Shown: positions 7,803 to 17,372 of the stretch, piece by piece
Numbering within the stretch: position 1 is the stretch's first letter
How the letters are laid out: each line of letters starts with the position of its first letter
Assembly: GCA_037200975.1 (NCBI GenBank)
Contig: JBBCGI010000001.1
Location: 1,054,001-1,118,000, forward strand
DNA: 64,000 bases
Direction: 5' to 3'
Source: Pseudomonadota bacterium
GTDB lineage: Bacteria > Pseudomonadota > Gammaproteobacteria > Steroidobacterales > Steroidobacteraceae
Notes under the pieces: model-generated
Told to the model about the DNA's origin: nothing
What the model saw: only the letters and a program-made list of their open reading frames with translations
The model's database searches: none
Made by a program: the position numbers and the translations under genes

Positions 7803-9854
7803 TCATCTTCCGGTGTCGCAGCAGATCCTTTCAGCTCGCGCGCGGACGTAGTTGCGTAGCGCTTCAACGTCGTCGATCCGGAATTCGTCATATCGTGGCA
7901 TGCCACGCGGCACGAGAATGCCCTGCCGCACTACCGCGGCAAAAGCTTCGCGATTCAGCGGAATGCTGGAGGCGCGTAAATCGGGCGCCGTGCCATTGGC
8001 GACAGCGCCGGATCCATGACAGCGCGCACACCAGGCATCGAAGAGCGGCTGGCCTCTCGCGGCCAAAACGGAATCCGTCTGCTCGCCTGAATTTGCGGCG
8101 ATGGTGATCTGGACGGGCCCGCCCGCGGGCAATTCAGCCTTGCCTCCCAGGACGAACGTGAGCACGCGCCGCTTTTGCTGGCGATAGTCCCACACCAATC
8201 GATTTTCACCGGCGAGGCGATCGACACCACTGCGCGCTTGCGGACCGCCGAACCCACCCATCACGGTGACGTATTGCACACCGTTGCGCATGAAGCTGAT
8301 GGGTTGCGCGATGATGCCAACGCGAGCGTCGTAGTCCCACAACACGGCGCCGGTATCTGCCGCGCGGGCGACCATCCGCCCGTGCGCATTACCCTGGAAT
8401 ACCAGGCCACTTCCAGTAGTTAGCACACCGGCGTTGCCAGGTACCTGAATTCGCCATGCGCTCCTTCGCGCAACGGGATCCCAGGCAACCAGCCAGTTGC
8501 CGACGTCTTGCCCTGAGCCGCGCGGTACTGCGCCGGTGTTCACTCCGGTGTTCATATGTCCGCGAGGCAACGCCGTCCAACCGGCGGCATCAATGCCCCT
8601 GTCGGTGTAGACACCAGGGAAATCCTGCGTTGGTATGTAGACGAGCCCGGTCGTCGGATTGAAAGACATGGCGAGCCAGTTGTGGACACCGGCAGAGCCC
8701 GGCCAGATCGTTGCTTCGCCCTCTTCATAGCGAATGTTCGGGTTTTCGATCGGCCTTCCAGTCGCCGGATCGACGGCTTGCGCCCACGTGACCTTGCCGA
8801 TCTTCTCGGCCGACAGGAGCTTTCCATTCGCACGATCGAGGACGTAGAAAAATCCATTCTTCGGCGCGTGCAGGATCACATCGCGGCGAACGCCGCCTAT
8901 CTTCAGCTCAGCGAGCTCGATGTCCATCGAAGAGTTGAAATCCCACGACTCGCCGGGCACGGTCTGGTAATGCCAGACATACTTACCCGTGTCGGCATCG
9001 AGCGCGACGACCGAACACAGAAACAGATTGTCGCCAAGGCCCTGGCTGCGAATCCGGCGATTCCACGGCTGACCGTTACCCGTTCCGAGGTAAATCCGCC
9101 GGTACTTCGCATCGTAGGTGATGGAGTGCCACACCGTGCCACCGCCACCGTACTTCCACCACTCGCCTTTCCAGGTTTGCGCAGCCATCTTCATGGCGTC
9201 GTTCTCGAAACCGTCCGCCGGATTTCCGGGCACGGTGTGGAAGCGCCACAACCGCAGGCCGGTGCGCGCATCGTAGGCTGTGACGTAGCCGCGGATCGGT
9301 GCCTGGTCCGCTCCTCCATTGCCGATGATGACCTTGCCATCGAAGACACGCGGCGGACCGGCGATGTAGCGGCCGTCGTCCTTGTCAGTGGTCTCGACGC
9401 TCCACACCGGCTTGCCGTTGCCGGCATTCAGCGCGACGAGTCGGCCATCCTGCGTGCCGACGTAGACCTTGTGATCCCAGTAGGCGAGTCCGCGGGTTGC
9501 CCAGGCCGTACGCAATTTGTCGCCCGCGATCAAAGCCGTTTCCGGGTCATAGCTCCAGAGCAGGCGGCCCGTAACAGCGTCGAGCGCATCGACGAAACCC
9601 AAACCGAAAGCGGCGAATAACGCGCCATCAGCTTCGACCGGTTCCGCAACCGCGCTCAGCACCGGCGGAAGATCGTGAAACCACGCGAGCCCGAGCTTGT
9701 CCACGTTGCCGGCCGAGATCTGTGTCAGTGGGCTGTAGTGTTGCTCGTTCGAGGTGCCACCGTAGACAGGCCAGTCGACGTTGTTCTCCGCGGCACGCGC
9801 GTGCACGAGAAGCACAACGCCCAGCAGCGCGGATACCGAACCGAACGCGCGCAT
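7803..9854 (-). CDS. PQQ-dependent dehydrogenase with C-terminal cytochrome c domain
   Basis: A 683-residue periplasmic quinohaemoprotein of the type II alcohol dehydrogenase kind. A short signal peptide ends near ARA; an eight-bladed propeller follows (VDWPVYGGTSNEQHYSPL, WKGEWWKYGGGGTVW, GESWDFNS) and a haem c domain with CARCH near residue 605. The catalytic Asp is in WDFN; the lack of a second Asp two residues on argues against a lanthanide enzyme. Two usual features are altered: the vicinal Cys-Cys before the NRG-like motif is replaced (RTAWATRG), and the metal Glu of GAE-x-GVRG reads GADQAPIRG. It probably oxidises an alcohol or sugar for the cluster. Start at ATG 9854 has GAGAAG 7 nt upstream; a GTG at 9869 is possible. 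Confidence 0.88.
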   Translation of the reverse strand: MRAFGSVSALLGVVLLVHARAAENNVDWPVYGGTSNEQHYSPLTQISAGNVDKLGLAWFHDLPPVLSAVAEPVEADGALFAAFGLGFVDALDAVTGRLLWSYDPETALIAGDKLRTAWATRGLAYWDHKVYVGTQDGRLVALNAGNGKPVWSVETTDKDDGRYIAGPPRVFDGKVIIGNGGADQAPIRGYVTAYDARTGLRLWRFHTVPGNPADGFENDAMKMAAQTWKGEWWKYGGGGTVWHSITYDAKYRRIYLGTGNGQPWNRRIRSQGLGDNLFLCSVVALDADTGKYVWHYQTVPGESWDFNSSMDIELAELKIGGVRRDVILHAPKNGFFYVLDRANGKLLSAEKIGKVTWAQAVDPATGRPIENPNIRYEEGEATIWPGSAGVHNWLAMSFNPTTGLVYIPTQDFPGVYTDRGIDAAGWTALPRGHMNTGVNTGAVPRGSGQDVGNWLVAWDPVARRSAWRIQVPGNAGVLTTGSGLVFQGNAHGRMVARAADTGAVLWDYDARVGIIAQPISFMRNGVQYVTVMGGFGGPQARSGVDRLAGENRLVWDYRQQKRRVLTFVLGGKAELPAGGPVQITIAANSGEQTDSVLAARGQPLFDAWCARCHGSGAVANGTAPDLRASSIPLNREAFAAVVRQGILVPRGMPRYDEFRIDDVEALRNYVRARAERICCDTGR

Positions 9855-9895
9855 GCAGGTGCTTCTCACGCCGATCGCCTGGGATACGCGCCGCT

Positions 9896-10912
9896 TCAGG
9901 ACCAGGCCGCGAATGCCAGCCCGATCCCCGTGCCGGCGGCCGTGCGATAGACCGGCAGATATTCCAGCCAGCGGTTGTCGAGATGCTGCACGACGCCGGC
10001 CAGCAGCGCCCAGTTGAGCAATTGACAGCTGCCGGCGATGAGCGCCTCGCGCGGCAGCGCGCTGATGGCGGCGGCATCATGCGTTCGCGTTGCCTCGAGC
10101 ACGCGACGGTCGAGCTCCTCGTCGATGCCCAGGTGACTCATACCCCCGGCACAGATCACGGCGACGCGAAGACTCTTCCCGCTCCCCGCGATCGCCGCCC
10201 GCAATGCCTGTCCGATCTGGAAGCAGCGGCCGGGCGTCGGCACGTTGGGTGGATAGTGAGTATTGAGCAGCACCGGAACGATCGGAATCCTGGCGTTGGC
10301 GAGCAGCCGATTGACTACGAATCCCCAACCGAATCCGAGACCCGCGTTTACCGGATCCTTCGGCTCGGTCGCGACTGCCACGTCTATGTTCTCCTCGATC
10401 ATGCCGCGAACCAGCGCGTCCGCGTATGCCGGATTGCCCGGGTAGTGCCGCTGTGCTTCGATCGTTTGCGCGGCCTTGATCGCAGCGCGCCAGGCCGGCC
10501 CCGCTGCGCTCTGCGCGGACATGTAACCCGACATGCGCCGATCGAGCCCCGGGCTCGCGAGCGTCGCGCCCCGATAGACCGCAACCGTCGGGAAGTTGGT
10601 GCTGTCGAACAGCTCCGCGTGATCGTCCGCGACGACAACAATCACATCCGGTTGCGCCGCGGCGAGCTCCGCGGCGATTCGATCGAGACAGCCCTGTGCG
10701 ATTTTCGCGGCACGCCGGAATTCCGCGACGGTGGCACGGCTCGCGTACTTGTCACCGTTCTCGGCCTGCAGCTCATCGTGCGTTATCAGCGTGCCGTCGC
10801 GGCGGTTGAACGGGCGCTTGCGATCGCCCTGGCAGTATTCCGCCCAATCCTCGGGTGCGATGAGCAGCAGCGGACTGAACGACGTACCGATGGCGCAAAC
10901 GATGTCGGCCAT
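9896..10912 (-). CDS. LigB-family (class III extradiol dioxygenase fold) protein, copy 1
   Basis: A 338-residue LigB-fold protein. Recognisable blocks are the N-terminal IGTSFSPLL, VVVADDHAELF (about 107-117), VPVLLNTHYPPNVPTPGRC and AGGMSHLGID. In typical members the first block is GTSHSP, whose His binds the iron; here the codon is TTC (Phe). The second His (DDH) and the GGMSH His are kept. Either the metal site differs or the protein is not a dioxygenase. Start is ATG 10912; the longer frame to 10969 would overlap the preceding gene. It lies in the six-gene operon behind a TonB receptor, 41 bp before the PQQ enzyme. A paralogue is at 30857. Confidence 0.8.
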   Translation of the reverse strand: MADIVCAIGTSFSPLLLIAPEDWAEYCQGDRKRPFNRRDGTLITHDELQAENGDKYASRATVAEFRRAAKIAQGCLDRIAAELAAAQPDVIVVVADDHAELFDSTNFPTVAVYRGATLASPGLDRRMSGYMSAQSAAGPAWRAAIKAAQTIEAQRHYPGNPAYADALVRGMIEENIDVAVATEPKDPVNAGLGFGWGFVVNRLLANARIPIVPVLLNTHYPPNVPTPGRCFQIGQALRAAIAGSGKSLRVAVICAGGMSHLGIDEELDRRVLEATRTHDAAAISALPREALIAGSCQLLNWALLAGVVQHLDNRWLEYLPVYRTAAGTGIGLAFAAWS

Positions 10913-10937
10913 CAGCGCACTTCGCGAAGCACTGCGG

Positions 10938-11294
10938 TCATTTCTTGCTGCCGGAATCGTCGGCTTCACCGCTGGCCTTGGGGAAGGTCACCGAGAAAAT
11001 TTCCTGGCAAGCCATCAGGTAGCGCCGCGAGACGCCACGACTGTCGGCATCCTGCTGTGGCAACTTTCCCACGTTGCTCTTTCGATAGGCGACGGCCGTC
11101 TCGAGATCGTCGTATTCCGTGATCGAAAGGAAACGCCTTCGATCCTCCGGTCCGTCGACGACTTCGAAGCGGCGCACGCGCGTGATGCCTGGAACCTTGC
11201 TTACGTCCTGCATGTGTTTGTTGTGAGCCCAGTCGAGAAATTCCTTGGTCTCCGGTGCGTCGAACGTGATGAGTACGATTCCTTTGCCTGACAT
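10938..11294 (-). CDS. EthD/dimeric alpha-beta barrel small protein, copy 1
   Basis: A 118-residue protein with a ferredoxin-like pattern: strand GIVLITFDAP, helix ETKEFLDWAHNKHMQDVSK, strand ITRVRRFEVV, strand RRFLSITEYDD, helix LETAVAYRKS. The HMQDV-x-x-(V/I)PG block is shared with the copy at 35332-35649. EthD-like proteins act as small accessory proteins or decarboxylases/isomerases in catabolic operons. It lies between an aldo/keto reductase (10 bp) and the LigB-like gene (25 bp), as its paralogue also sits near transport and Gfo/Idh genes. The precise role is unknown. Confidence 0.65.
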   Translation of the reverse strand: MSGKGIVLITFDAPETKEFLDWAHNKHMQDVSKVPGITRVRRFEVVDGPEDRRRFLSITEYDDLETAVAYRKSNVGKLPQQDADSRGVSRRYLMACQEIFSVTFPKASGEADDSGSKK

Positions 11295-11304
11295 GTGTCG
11301 CCCC

Positions 11305-12267
11305 TTAATGTGATTCCAGCGTGATCCGATCGATCGCGGACAACTCGTCTTCCGTCAGTGCCCAGCCGAGGGCGCTGATGTTCTGCTCAACCTGCTCCGG
11401 CCTGGTCGCGCCGGCAATGATGCTGCTCACCTGCGGACGGGTGGCAAGCCAGGACATCGCAAGCTCGAGCAGGGCGTGGCCACGCTCGAAGGCGAAGCTG
11501 CGCAATTGCTCCATGACGCTCCAGTTGCGTTCGTTGACACTGCGCTCCGTCATTCTCGACCAGGTCGCGAGCCGCGTGCCTTCGGGCGCCGGCGTTTGAC
11601 GCTGGTATTTCCCGGTGAGCAATCCTTCGGCGAGTGGCAGATTCGGGAGCAGGCCGAGTCCGTAGCGATCCGTGGCCGGAAACACCGTTGTCTCGATGCC
11701 GCGCGCCAGCAAGCTGTATCGATCCTGAAACGACACGAACCCGTCGATTCCTAGCTGCTTCGCAATGAGCTGCGCTTCGACAATCTGCCATGCGGGCATG
11801 TTGGAGACGCCAATGTGGCGGACCTTCCCCTGGCGGATGGCATGGTTGAGTGCCTGGAGCGTCTCTTCGATCGGAGTCTGAAGATCTGGCTTGTGAAGCT
11901 GATACAGGTCGATGTAATCAGTCGCGAGGCGCCGCAGGCTCTGCTCTAGCGCATGCAGGACATACCAGCGCGAACCGCCACGTATCTCGACCGCGGGCTT
12001 CGGTGCACCGCCGCCGGGATCGAAATTGCCCCACTTGCTGGCGATGATGACTTCCTTGCGGCGCGCGCCAAGCGCCTCCGCCAGCACTTCTTCACAACGT
12101 CCGTCGCCATAGGAATCGGCGGTGTCGAACAACGTGACGCCGAGATCGAGCGCCTTGTGGATGATCGCCCGCGCCATGCGCGGTTCCACACGCCCACCAA
12201 AGTTGCTGGTGCCGAGGCCTGCCAATGAGACCTGCAGGCTGGAGCGTCCGACACTGCGCAGCTGCAT
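11305..12267 (-). CDS. Aldo/keto reductase, copy 1
   Basis: A 320-residue (beta/alpha)8 NADPH-type oxidoreductase. The catalytic tetrad is visible: Asp and Tyr in LFDTADSYGDG (about 46-56), Lys in IASKWGN and His in LYQLHKPD. GVSNMPAWQ and the C-terminal SSIIAGATRPEQVEQN cofactor loop are typical. It reduces or oxidises a carbonyl/alcohol on a small substrate; the family alone does not tell which. It is in one operon with the TIM-barrel isomerase upstream (12 bp) and the EthD-like gene downstream. Confidence 0.85.
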   Translation of the reverse strand: MQLRSVGRSSLQVSLAGLGTSNFGGRVEPRMARAIIHKALDLGVTLFDTADSYGDGRCEEVLAEALGARRKEVIIASKWGNFDPGGGAPKPAVEIRGGSRWYVLHALEQSLRRLATDYIDLYQLHKPDLQTPIEETLQALNHAIRQGKVRHIGVSNMPAWQIVEAQLIAKQLGIDGFVSFQDRYSLLARGIETTVFPATDRYGLGLLPNLPLAEGLLTGKYQRQTPAPEGTRLATWSRMTERSVNERNWSVMEQLRSFAFERGHALLELAMSWLATRPQVSSIIAGATRPEQVEQNISALGWALTEDELSAIDRITLESH

Positions 12268-12279
12268 CGCCTGCCTCGC

Positions 12280-13122
12280 TCAGGAACGTCGATTGCCAGG
12301 TTGATCGCGATAGCAGCTCTCGATCGCCTGGCGCGTCGTGCGGCCGACCTGCATCGCCCACTCGCGGTCGGCAAGGCCCTTGGGTTGCGGAACGCACTCG
12401 ACGCTGATCGAAATCCCGGGCGGCAATACGTCCAGCCATTCCGCAACGTTCAGAATCCCCTCGCCAAGCAGACGCCGTTTCGCATTCCGGCCGTTGCGTC
12501 CGAGCGCGGGCAGAAACACATCGCCCTGGATCTCGACATCGCAGATCTGGCAGTAGCGGATGTAGCGGGGATCGACGGCGCGCAAATCGGCGATTGCACC
12601 GCCCGTCGCGAGCAGATGCTTCGGATCGGGCATGATCGCGGCATTCGGACGGTCCACTTCACGCAACAGACCGACAGCCTGATCGAGCGTGGCGGGCCAG
12701 CAATTGTCGAGCGGCGCGAATTCGATCGTTGTCGTGAGCCCGAACTGTTGCGCGGCGTCGCAGATGCGCGCGAACGTGTCGCGCGCCCGTGCGTGGTCGG
12801 CGTCGTAGCCAACGGTCGCCGCGAACTTCGCGCCGAATTCCGCACCGACTTCCAGCGCCGCCTTGCAGGCATCGAGATCGAACGACGGCGTTAGATAGAA
12901 GGTGTAGATGTCGAGGAACTTGAGGCCGGTGTCCGCCAGCCGTCGCTTGATGTCCGCGATGAGCGGAGCATTTCCGACCACGGGATGGAACGGCAGGTCC
13001 GGCGAAGAGGCCTTGCTCAGTCGCAGGCCCACGCCATCGAAGCCAGCCGCGGCCGCCGCGTCGATGAAGTCGAGCGGCTTCGCGTACGACAGGGTCGGAG
13101 CAGATATCGTGATCGGGTTCAT
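12280..13122 (-). CDS. Sugar phosphate isomerase/epimerase-like TIM-barrel protein
   Basis: A 280-residue xylose-isomerase-like barrel. Metal-site acidic and His residues are seen in TTIEFAPLDN, AIMPDPKHLL, CDVEIQGD and ISVECVPQ. Such enzymes isomerise or epimerise keto acids and sugars, or, in catabolic clusters, act as dehydratases. The ATG overlaps the stop of the preceding TonB receptor (ATGA), so translation is coupled. Related by fold, but not closely, to the OtnI-like protein at 22095. Confidence 0.75.
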   Translation of the reverse strand: MNPITISAPTLSYAKPLDFIDAAAAAGFDGVGLRLSKASSPDLPFHPVVGNAPLIADIKRRLADTGLKFLDIYTFYLTPSFDLDACKAALEVGAEFGAKFAATVGYDADHARARDTFARICDAAQQFGLTTTIEFAPLDNCWPATLDQAVGLLREVDRPNAAIMPDPKHLLATGGAIADLRAVDPRYIRYCQICDVEIQGDVFLPALGRNGRNAKRRLLGEGILNVAEWLDVLPPGISISVECVPQPKGLADREWAMQVGRTTRQAIESCYRDQPGNRRS

Positions 13123-15866
13123 CAGAAGCGATAAGACAAAGTGAGGCCGATCTCACGTGGGCGCGGCTCCGACATGTACGTGATGAATGATCCGCTCGGA
13201 CGTGCGACGGACAGCAGGCTGTCGTCATTGGTGAGGTTGTCCGCGAACAGCGCAAGTTCCATTGCATCGAAGTGCACGCCGATCCGCAGCGCAAGATTCG
13301 CGATGGATTCTCCTTGGTACCCGATGGGGTCGTAGCTGATCGTCCCGAGCCCGGTGGTGCGCAGGTAGTCGCCGGAATACTGATAGTCCGCCCGGATATA
13401 GGCTTCGTGCCCAGCCAGCGAAACGTCGTACTGGGTCGACGCCGCGAACTGCCACTCCGGCACGCCCATCGTATCGCCGTCGCGAACGATGACCTGCGCA
13501 GTCGCACCCGGCGCCACCTGGCTCAGCACCGTCTCGGTGAAAGTGGCCTCGGTGTACGCGGCCGAGGCGCTGAGCGACAGGCGACCGATCCGGCTGGACA
13601 GCTGGATGTCGAAGCCCTTGCTCACCGCGGAGCCCGCATTGTCGAGATAGTTGAACGCGCACTGGCTCAGCCGCTGATTGATCTGCGGGTTCTTCCAGTC
13701 GATGTAGAACACGGAGGAATTCACTTGCCAGTTGCCGAAGCGATTCTTCGCTCCGAGTTCGAAACTCGTCAGTTTGTCCGATTCGTATTCGATCGGCGTC
13801 GTGGTCCAACCGAGCGCGGCCAGCGCCGGACCACAGTTGCCGATGCTCGCCGGGATGTTGACGCCACCGGCGCGATAACCGGTCGACACCGTACCATAGA
13901 AGAGATTGGTTTCATTCGCCTGGAACGAAAGGCCGACCTTCGGCGTGACAGGCTGCTCCTTCTGTTCGCCCGAGATGGTGTAGACGGGATCGCCCGGCTG
14001 ATTCGCGAACGGATGGCCGGCGTTCGGATCCGTGATGCGCGTGGGCGGCTGAGGTGTCGCGACGAAACCGGTCGGGTTGCCGATGCCGTTGCCGCCGGCG
14101 GCGGCCTGGAAGTACTCGAGCTCGGTTTCTGCGGCCCGCACGCCGATCGTGCCCTTCAAACGCGGCGTGAAGCTGTAGCTAGTCTCACCGAAGATCGCGA
14201 ATTCCTTCTCCGTCGTGATCTGGTGCCGATAGGTGTTGAGGCCCGATTCGCCGATCGGAAGCAGCGCTCCCGCGTCGTCGGACGCCGTGGCGCCGAGGAA
14301 CCATTCGAAGCCGACGCCGCGCAGGAACATCGACGCGTCCTGATCGTTGCCCACATTGCGCAGATTCTGCGTGTACCTGGCGTCGCTGTAGAAGAGTCCG
14401 ACGATCCAGGTCAGGCGCTCGGCATCGGCACCCGACTGCAGGCGCAGCTCCTGGCTGAACGTACGGCGGAAGTTGTCGTACTCGGAACGCGCGATGCGCT
14501 GCGGGAATCCGGCGACGATGAAGTTGGTGCCCGCGCCGCCCGTGACCGGCACGCGGCAGACGCCGTCATCCGTGCGCGACGAGTCGCTCCCGCAGGTGGT
14601 GGCAACGGAGCCCGGAATCACGAACTGCGCATTGGTCGAGAACGGCATGACGGAGGGGAACAAGCCGAACATCGACGACACGCCCGGCGTGTAGCCCGTG
14701 ACTTCGTCGTCCACCACCGCGGTGATCGACTTCAGGGTCGACGCGCCAAAATCGTAGTCGACGGTAAGTGCCGGCAGGATGAGCCGCGTGTCGCGCGGCG
14801 AGCCGGCATAGTCCGGAGTCCCGACGGTGTCGGGATAGATCCCCATGATCGTCTTGCCGGGGCCGAGGTAGTTATAGGGACCAAAAGTTGCGCCGGTGAA
14901 CGGCTTGTCCTGGAAGTCGTACAACACGCCACCGGTCATCGCGCCGCCGGGTGTAGCGCCGCGATTGGTGAAGACACCCGAATTGATGGTGAACTGCGGA
15001 ATGTTTCCAAAGAACAGTTCGTTGTCGTGCAGGTATTCCTTCGAATAGTAGAGGGAAGGCATCACCTTCAGATTGTCACTGGGAACCCAGAGGAGCGAGA
15101 CGCGTCCCGCAGCCGTTTCCCGCCAGTTGCTGTTGTTCGCAAACTGCTCGCCCGTGTAGAGCGAAACGTGATCCATGTATCCGCCCTGGCGGCGATAGAT
15201 AGCGCTCGCGCGGAAGCCGAGCTTGTCCTCGACCAGCGGCCCGCCCGCGGCGATCGCGCCTTCATAACTCATGTCGCCGTGATCAACCGACGAAATCTCG
15301 GCTCGCGTCGTCACTTCGTATTCCGTCAGGCTCGGCGTCGGCGTAATGAAGCGGATCGCGCCGCCCTCCGCCGAGCTGCCGTACAGCGTGCCTTGCGGAC
15401 CACGCAGCACCTCGACCCGATCTAGATCGTAGAGTGTGGGCAGTACCGAACCGTTGCCGGTGACGCCGCCCGGGCTCCCGCGCTTCTGAATGGGGACATC
15501 GTCTAGATAGATACCGGTGGTCGGCGCGCCCTGCACGGACTTGACGCCACGAATCGAGATGTCGGGATTGCCGTCGTTCGTGTCGCGGCGAAATGTCACG
15601 CTCGGCACGGTGCGCACGAGATCCTGAACATCCTTGATGCCCTGCTTCTCGAGCATCTCGCGTGTGACCGCGGTGATCGAGAGCGGCACCTTGTTCACCG
15701 TAGAGACCTGACGGGTCGCCGTTACGACCACCTCGTCGATCTGGTCCTGATCCGGCGGTGCCTGCTGGGCAGCGGCCGGCAGCGCGAGCGCCGCCGTGAA
15801 CACGCCGGCCGCCGCAAACCGAATCACCAAGGCGCGATCCACGTCGAGATTGAAGTTGCTTTTCAC
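13122..15866 (-). CDS. TonB-dependent receptor, cluster paralogue A
   Basis: A 914-residue receptor. GTG start behind GGGGGAC; signal peptide to about residue 34 (PAAAQQ); TonB box-like DEVVVTATRQVST; plug with VPLSITAVT, TVPSVTFRRD, GTLYGSSAEGGAIRF; barrel ending TLSYRF. It is strikingly alike in length and wording to the receptors at 19367 and 27080, down to blocks such as GGYMDHVSLYTGEQF and NPQINQRLSQC, so the three arose by duplication and may take related substrates. It is the first gene of a six-gene operon reading to 7803. A long ORF on the opposite strand is only its shadow. Confidence 0.9.
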   Translation of the reverse strand: MKSNFNLDVDRALVIRFAAAGVFTAALALPAAAQQAPPDQDQIDEVVVTATRQVSTVNKVPLSITAVTREMLEKQGIKDVQDLVRTVPSVTFRRDTNDGNPDISIRGVKSVQGAPTTGIYLDDVPIQKRGSPGGVTGNGSVLPTLYDLDRVEVLRGPQGTLYGSSAEGGAIRFITPTPSLTEYEVTTRAEISSVDHGDMSYEGAIAAGGPLVEDKLGFRASAIYRRQGGYMDHVSLYTGEQFANNSNWRETAAGRVSLLWVPSDNLKVMPSLYYSKEYLHDNELFFGNIPQFTINSGVFTNRGATPGGAMTGGVLYDFQDKPFTGATFGPYNYLGPGKTIMGIYPDTVGTPDYAGSPRDTRLILPALTVDYDFGASTLKSITAVVDDEVTGYTPGVSSMFGLFPSVMPFSTNAQFVIPGSVATTCGSDSSRTDDGVCRVPVTGGAGTNFIVAGFPQRIARSEYDNFRRTFSQELRLQSGADAERLTWIVGLFYSDARYTQNLRNVGNDQDASMFLRGVGFEWFLGATASDDAGALLPIGESGLNTYRHQITTEKEFAIFGETSYSFTPRLKGTIGVRAAETELEYFQAAAGGNGIGNPTGFVATPQPPTRITDPNAGHPFANQPGDPVYTISGEQKEQPVTPKVGLSFQANETNLFYGTVSTGYRAGGVNIPASIGNCGPALAALGWTTTPIEYESDKLTSFELGAKNRFGNWQVNSSVFYIDWKNPQINQRLSQCAFNYLDNAGSAVSKGFDIQLSSRIGRLSLSASAAYTEATFTETVLSQVAPGATAQVIVRDGDTMGVPEWQFAASTQYDVSLAGHEAYIRADYQYSGDYLRTTGLGTISYDPIGYQGESIANLALRIGVHFDAMELALFADNLTNDDSLLSVARPSGSFITYMSEPRPREIGLTLSYRF

Positions 15867-15957
15867 TGGCGTCCCCCCGCTGCGTGCGTCATTTACCAGT
15901 CTCTACAGACGCGAGCGTGAGCGCGCCGGCCGCCTGGCTCCATAGAAAAAAGCGTCG

Positions 15958-15973
15958 TTTGATAGGACTTTTC
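15958..15973 (-). promoter_or_regulatory. Cluster motif, site a
   Basis: On the minus strand GAAAAGTCCTATCAAA, one of nine copies of the recurring 16-bp motif. As before the other two paralogous receptors, the 25 bases after GTCC end in a T-run and TGGAG. It stands about 90 bp before the receptor start. Confidence 0.6.
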
Positions 15974-15990
15974 GCTGCCTTGGCGAGATA

Positions 15991-16036
15991 TGCGCTCTCT
16001 GCGCAATGTGTTTGAACGTATTGCGCGGAATGCGCA
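15991..16036. promoter_or_regulatory. Two TGCG-N-CGCA dyads between divergent operons
   Basis: TGCGC TCTCT GCGCA (15991-16005) and, in minus sense, TGCGC ATTCC GCGCA (16022-16036): five-base perfect arms around five bases. A close relative, TGCGT ACTCC ACGCA, lies before the receptor at 19367. The dyads lie between the divergent receptor and DUF1537 operons and could serve both. Confidence 0.45.
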
Positions 16037-16112
16037 TACTCGTCGCGACCCGCGCGCGCATCGGCCACACCCGTCTGGCCGGCCTGCGCGGCGCAAGCCA
16101 GGAGACGCACAG

Positions 16113-17372
16113 GTGTCGGACTTCGATCGGACGCGGGACGCGGGCAACATGAGCGCACGCTGGCTCATCGTCGCCGACGATGTGAGTGGCGCCGCCGATT
16201 GCGCCGTCGCATTCGCCGCGCGCGGCGCCGAGGCCGCGGTCCGCTGGCAATCGCGCAGTGACGCAACCGCGCAGCAAGATCCTGCCGTCATCGCCTACGA
16301 CGCCGGCAGCCGCGCGTTGCCGCCGGCCGCAGCCAGCGCTTCACAGCGCATGGCACTCAATCGTTTATACGGACCGGATCGCACGCTCTACATGAAGATC
16401 GATTCGAAGCTGCGCGGGCAGCCGGCGGTACAGATCGCCGCCGCACTCGAGATCCTGACCAGCCACCGGGGCCGGGCATTCGGCGTGCTGGCACCGGCGT
16501 TTCCCGCAATCGGGGCAACGACGCTGTGTGGGATGGTGCTCAGCGCGGGGCAGCCGCTCGCCAACCTCGTTGAAGTTCTGGCGGCGGCCGGAGTCGCTGC
16601 CGAGCGTGTCGCGCTTGCGACGATACGTGGCGACAACGCGGCGCTTCGCGCCCTGTTCGCGCGACTCGCGCGCCGCATGAAGTGTGTCGCCGTCTGCGAC
16701 GCGCAGACCGACGAGGATCTTGTTCGCATCGCGTGCGCCGGCTTGCGGGCAAACGCGTCATGGTTTTTCGCGGGCAGCGCCGGATTTGCCCGTGCGCTCG
16801 CCAGTACGCGACCCGCCGTTTCGGTAAATCCGATCCCGGTAACGCCGACTGGAAAAGGCGCGTTGATCGTCGTCGGCTCGCTGGCCCGCTCATCGCGCGA
16901 GGCCGCGCGGACCCTGGCGCGGCAGGCGCGCGTGCGCAAAATCCGCCCGTCCTTTTCGATGCTGGCGGAACAGCGCGAGCCATCTCGATTTCCTGAGTTC
17001 GCGCGGAGCGTCATCGAAGGCCTCGAAGCGGGCGACGATGTGCTGGTCGAGATACCGCGCGGTGTGCCACCCGACTCCTTGAGTGCTGCCCGGCTCGCGC
17101 AAGGGCTCGCGTACGCGCTGCGGCCGGCGGCGGCCCACCTGAGTGGGCTGGTGGCGACTGGCGGCGAGACCGCCGCATCGTTGTTCGCGCAGTTCGGCAT
17201 CGACGGCATCCGGCTCGTCGACGAGATCGAGCCGGGTATACCGCTCGGGCTGACGCACGGGAGCCTGTCGATTCCCGTCGTCACCAAGGCGGGCGCGTTC
17301 GGCGACCACCGGTGCCTGCAACGCGTTGTCGCGCGCCTGCGGCTGGTGCGTCGCGAGGGACTGCTTCGATGA
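16113..17372 (+). CDS. DUF1537 four-carbon acid sugar kinase, module 1
   Basis: A 419-residue DUF1537 kinase. The N-terminal domain opens with LIVADDVSGAADCAVAF (typical ADDxTGA-D), includes KIDSKLRG, and the C-terminal ATP-binding half has LIVVGSLARSSREAA, ATGGETAASLF and KAGAFGD. Members phosphorylate D-threonate, D-erythronate or similar acids at O4. Start GTG 16113 is preferred because AGGAGA lies 7 nt upstream; ATG 16149 is the alternative. Its stop overlaps the PdxA2-like start (ATGA), the known pairing for a kinase-dehydrogenase route to DHAP. It reads divergently from the receptor at 15866. Confidence 0.88.
   Translation: MSDFDRTRDAGNMSARWLIVADDVSGAADCAVAFAARGAEAAVRWQSRSDATAQQDPAVIAYDAGSRALPPAAASASQRMALNRLYGPDRTLYMKIDSKLRGQPAVQIAAALEILTSHRGRAFGVLAPAFPAIGATTLCGMVLSAGQPLANLVEVLAAAGVAAERVALATIRGDNAALRALFARLARRMKCVAVCDAQTDEDLVRIACAGLRANASWFFAGSAGFARALASTRPAVSVNPIPVTPTGKGALIVVGSLARSSREAARTLARQARVRKIRPSFSMLAEQREPSRFPEFARSVIEGLEAGDDVLVEIPRGVPPDSLSAARLAQGLAYALRPAAAHLSGLVATGGETAASLFAQFGIDGIRLVDEIEPGIPLGLTHGSLSIPVVTKAGAFGDHRCLQRVVARLRLVRREGLLR

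Noticed and set aside
13272-15425. 717-codon plus-strand ORF
   Set aside because: Antisense to TonB receptor A; the high-GC third positions open this frame. Arg/Gly/Ala-rich without family motifs.
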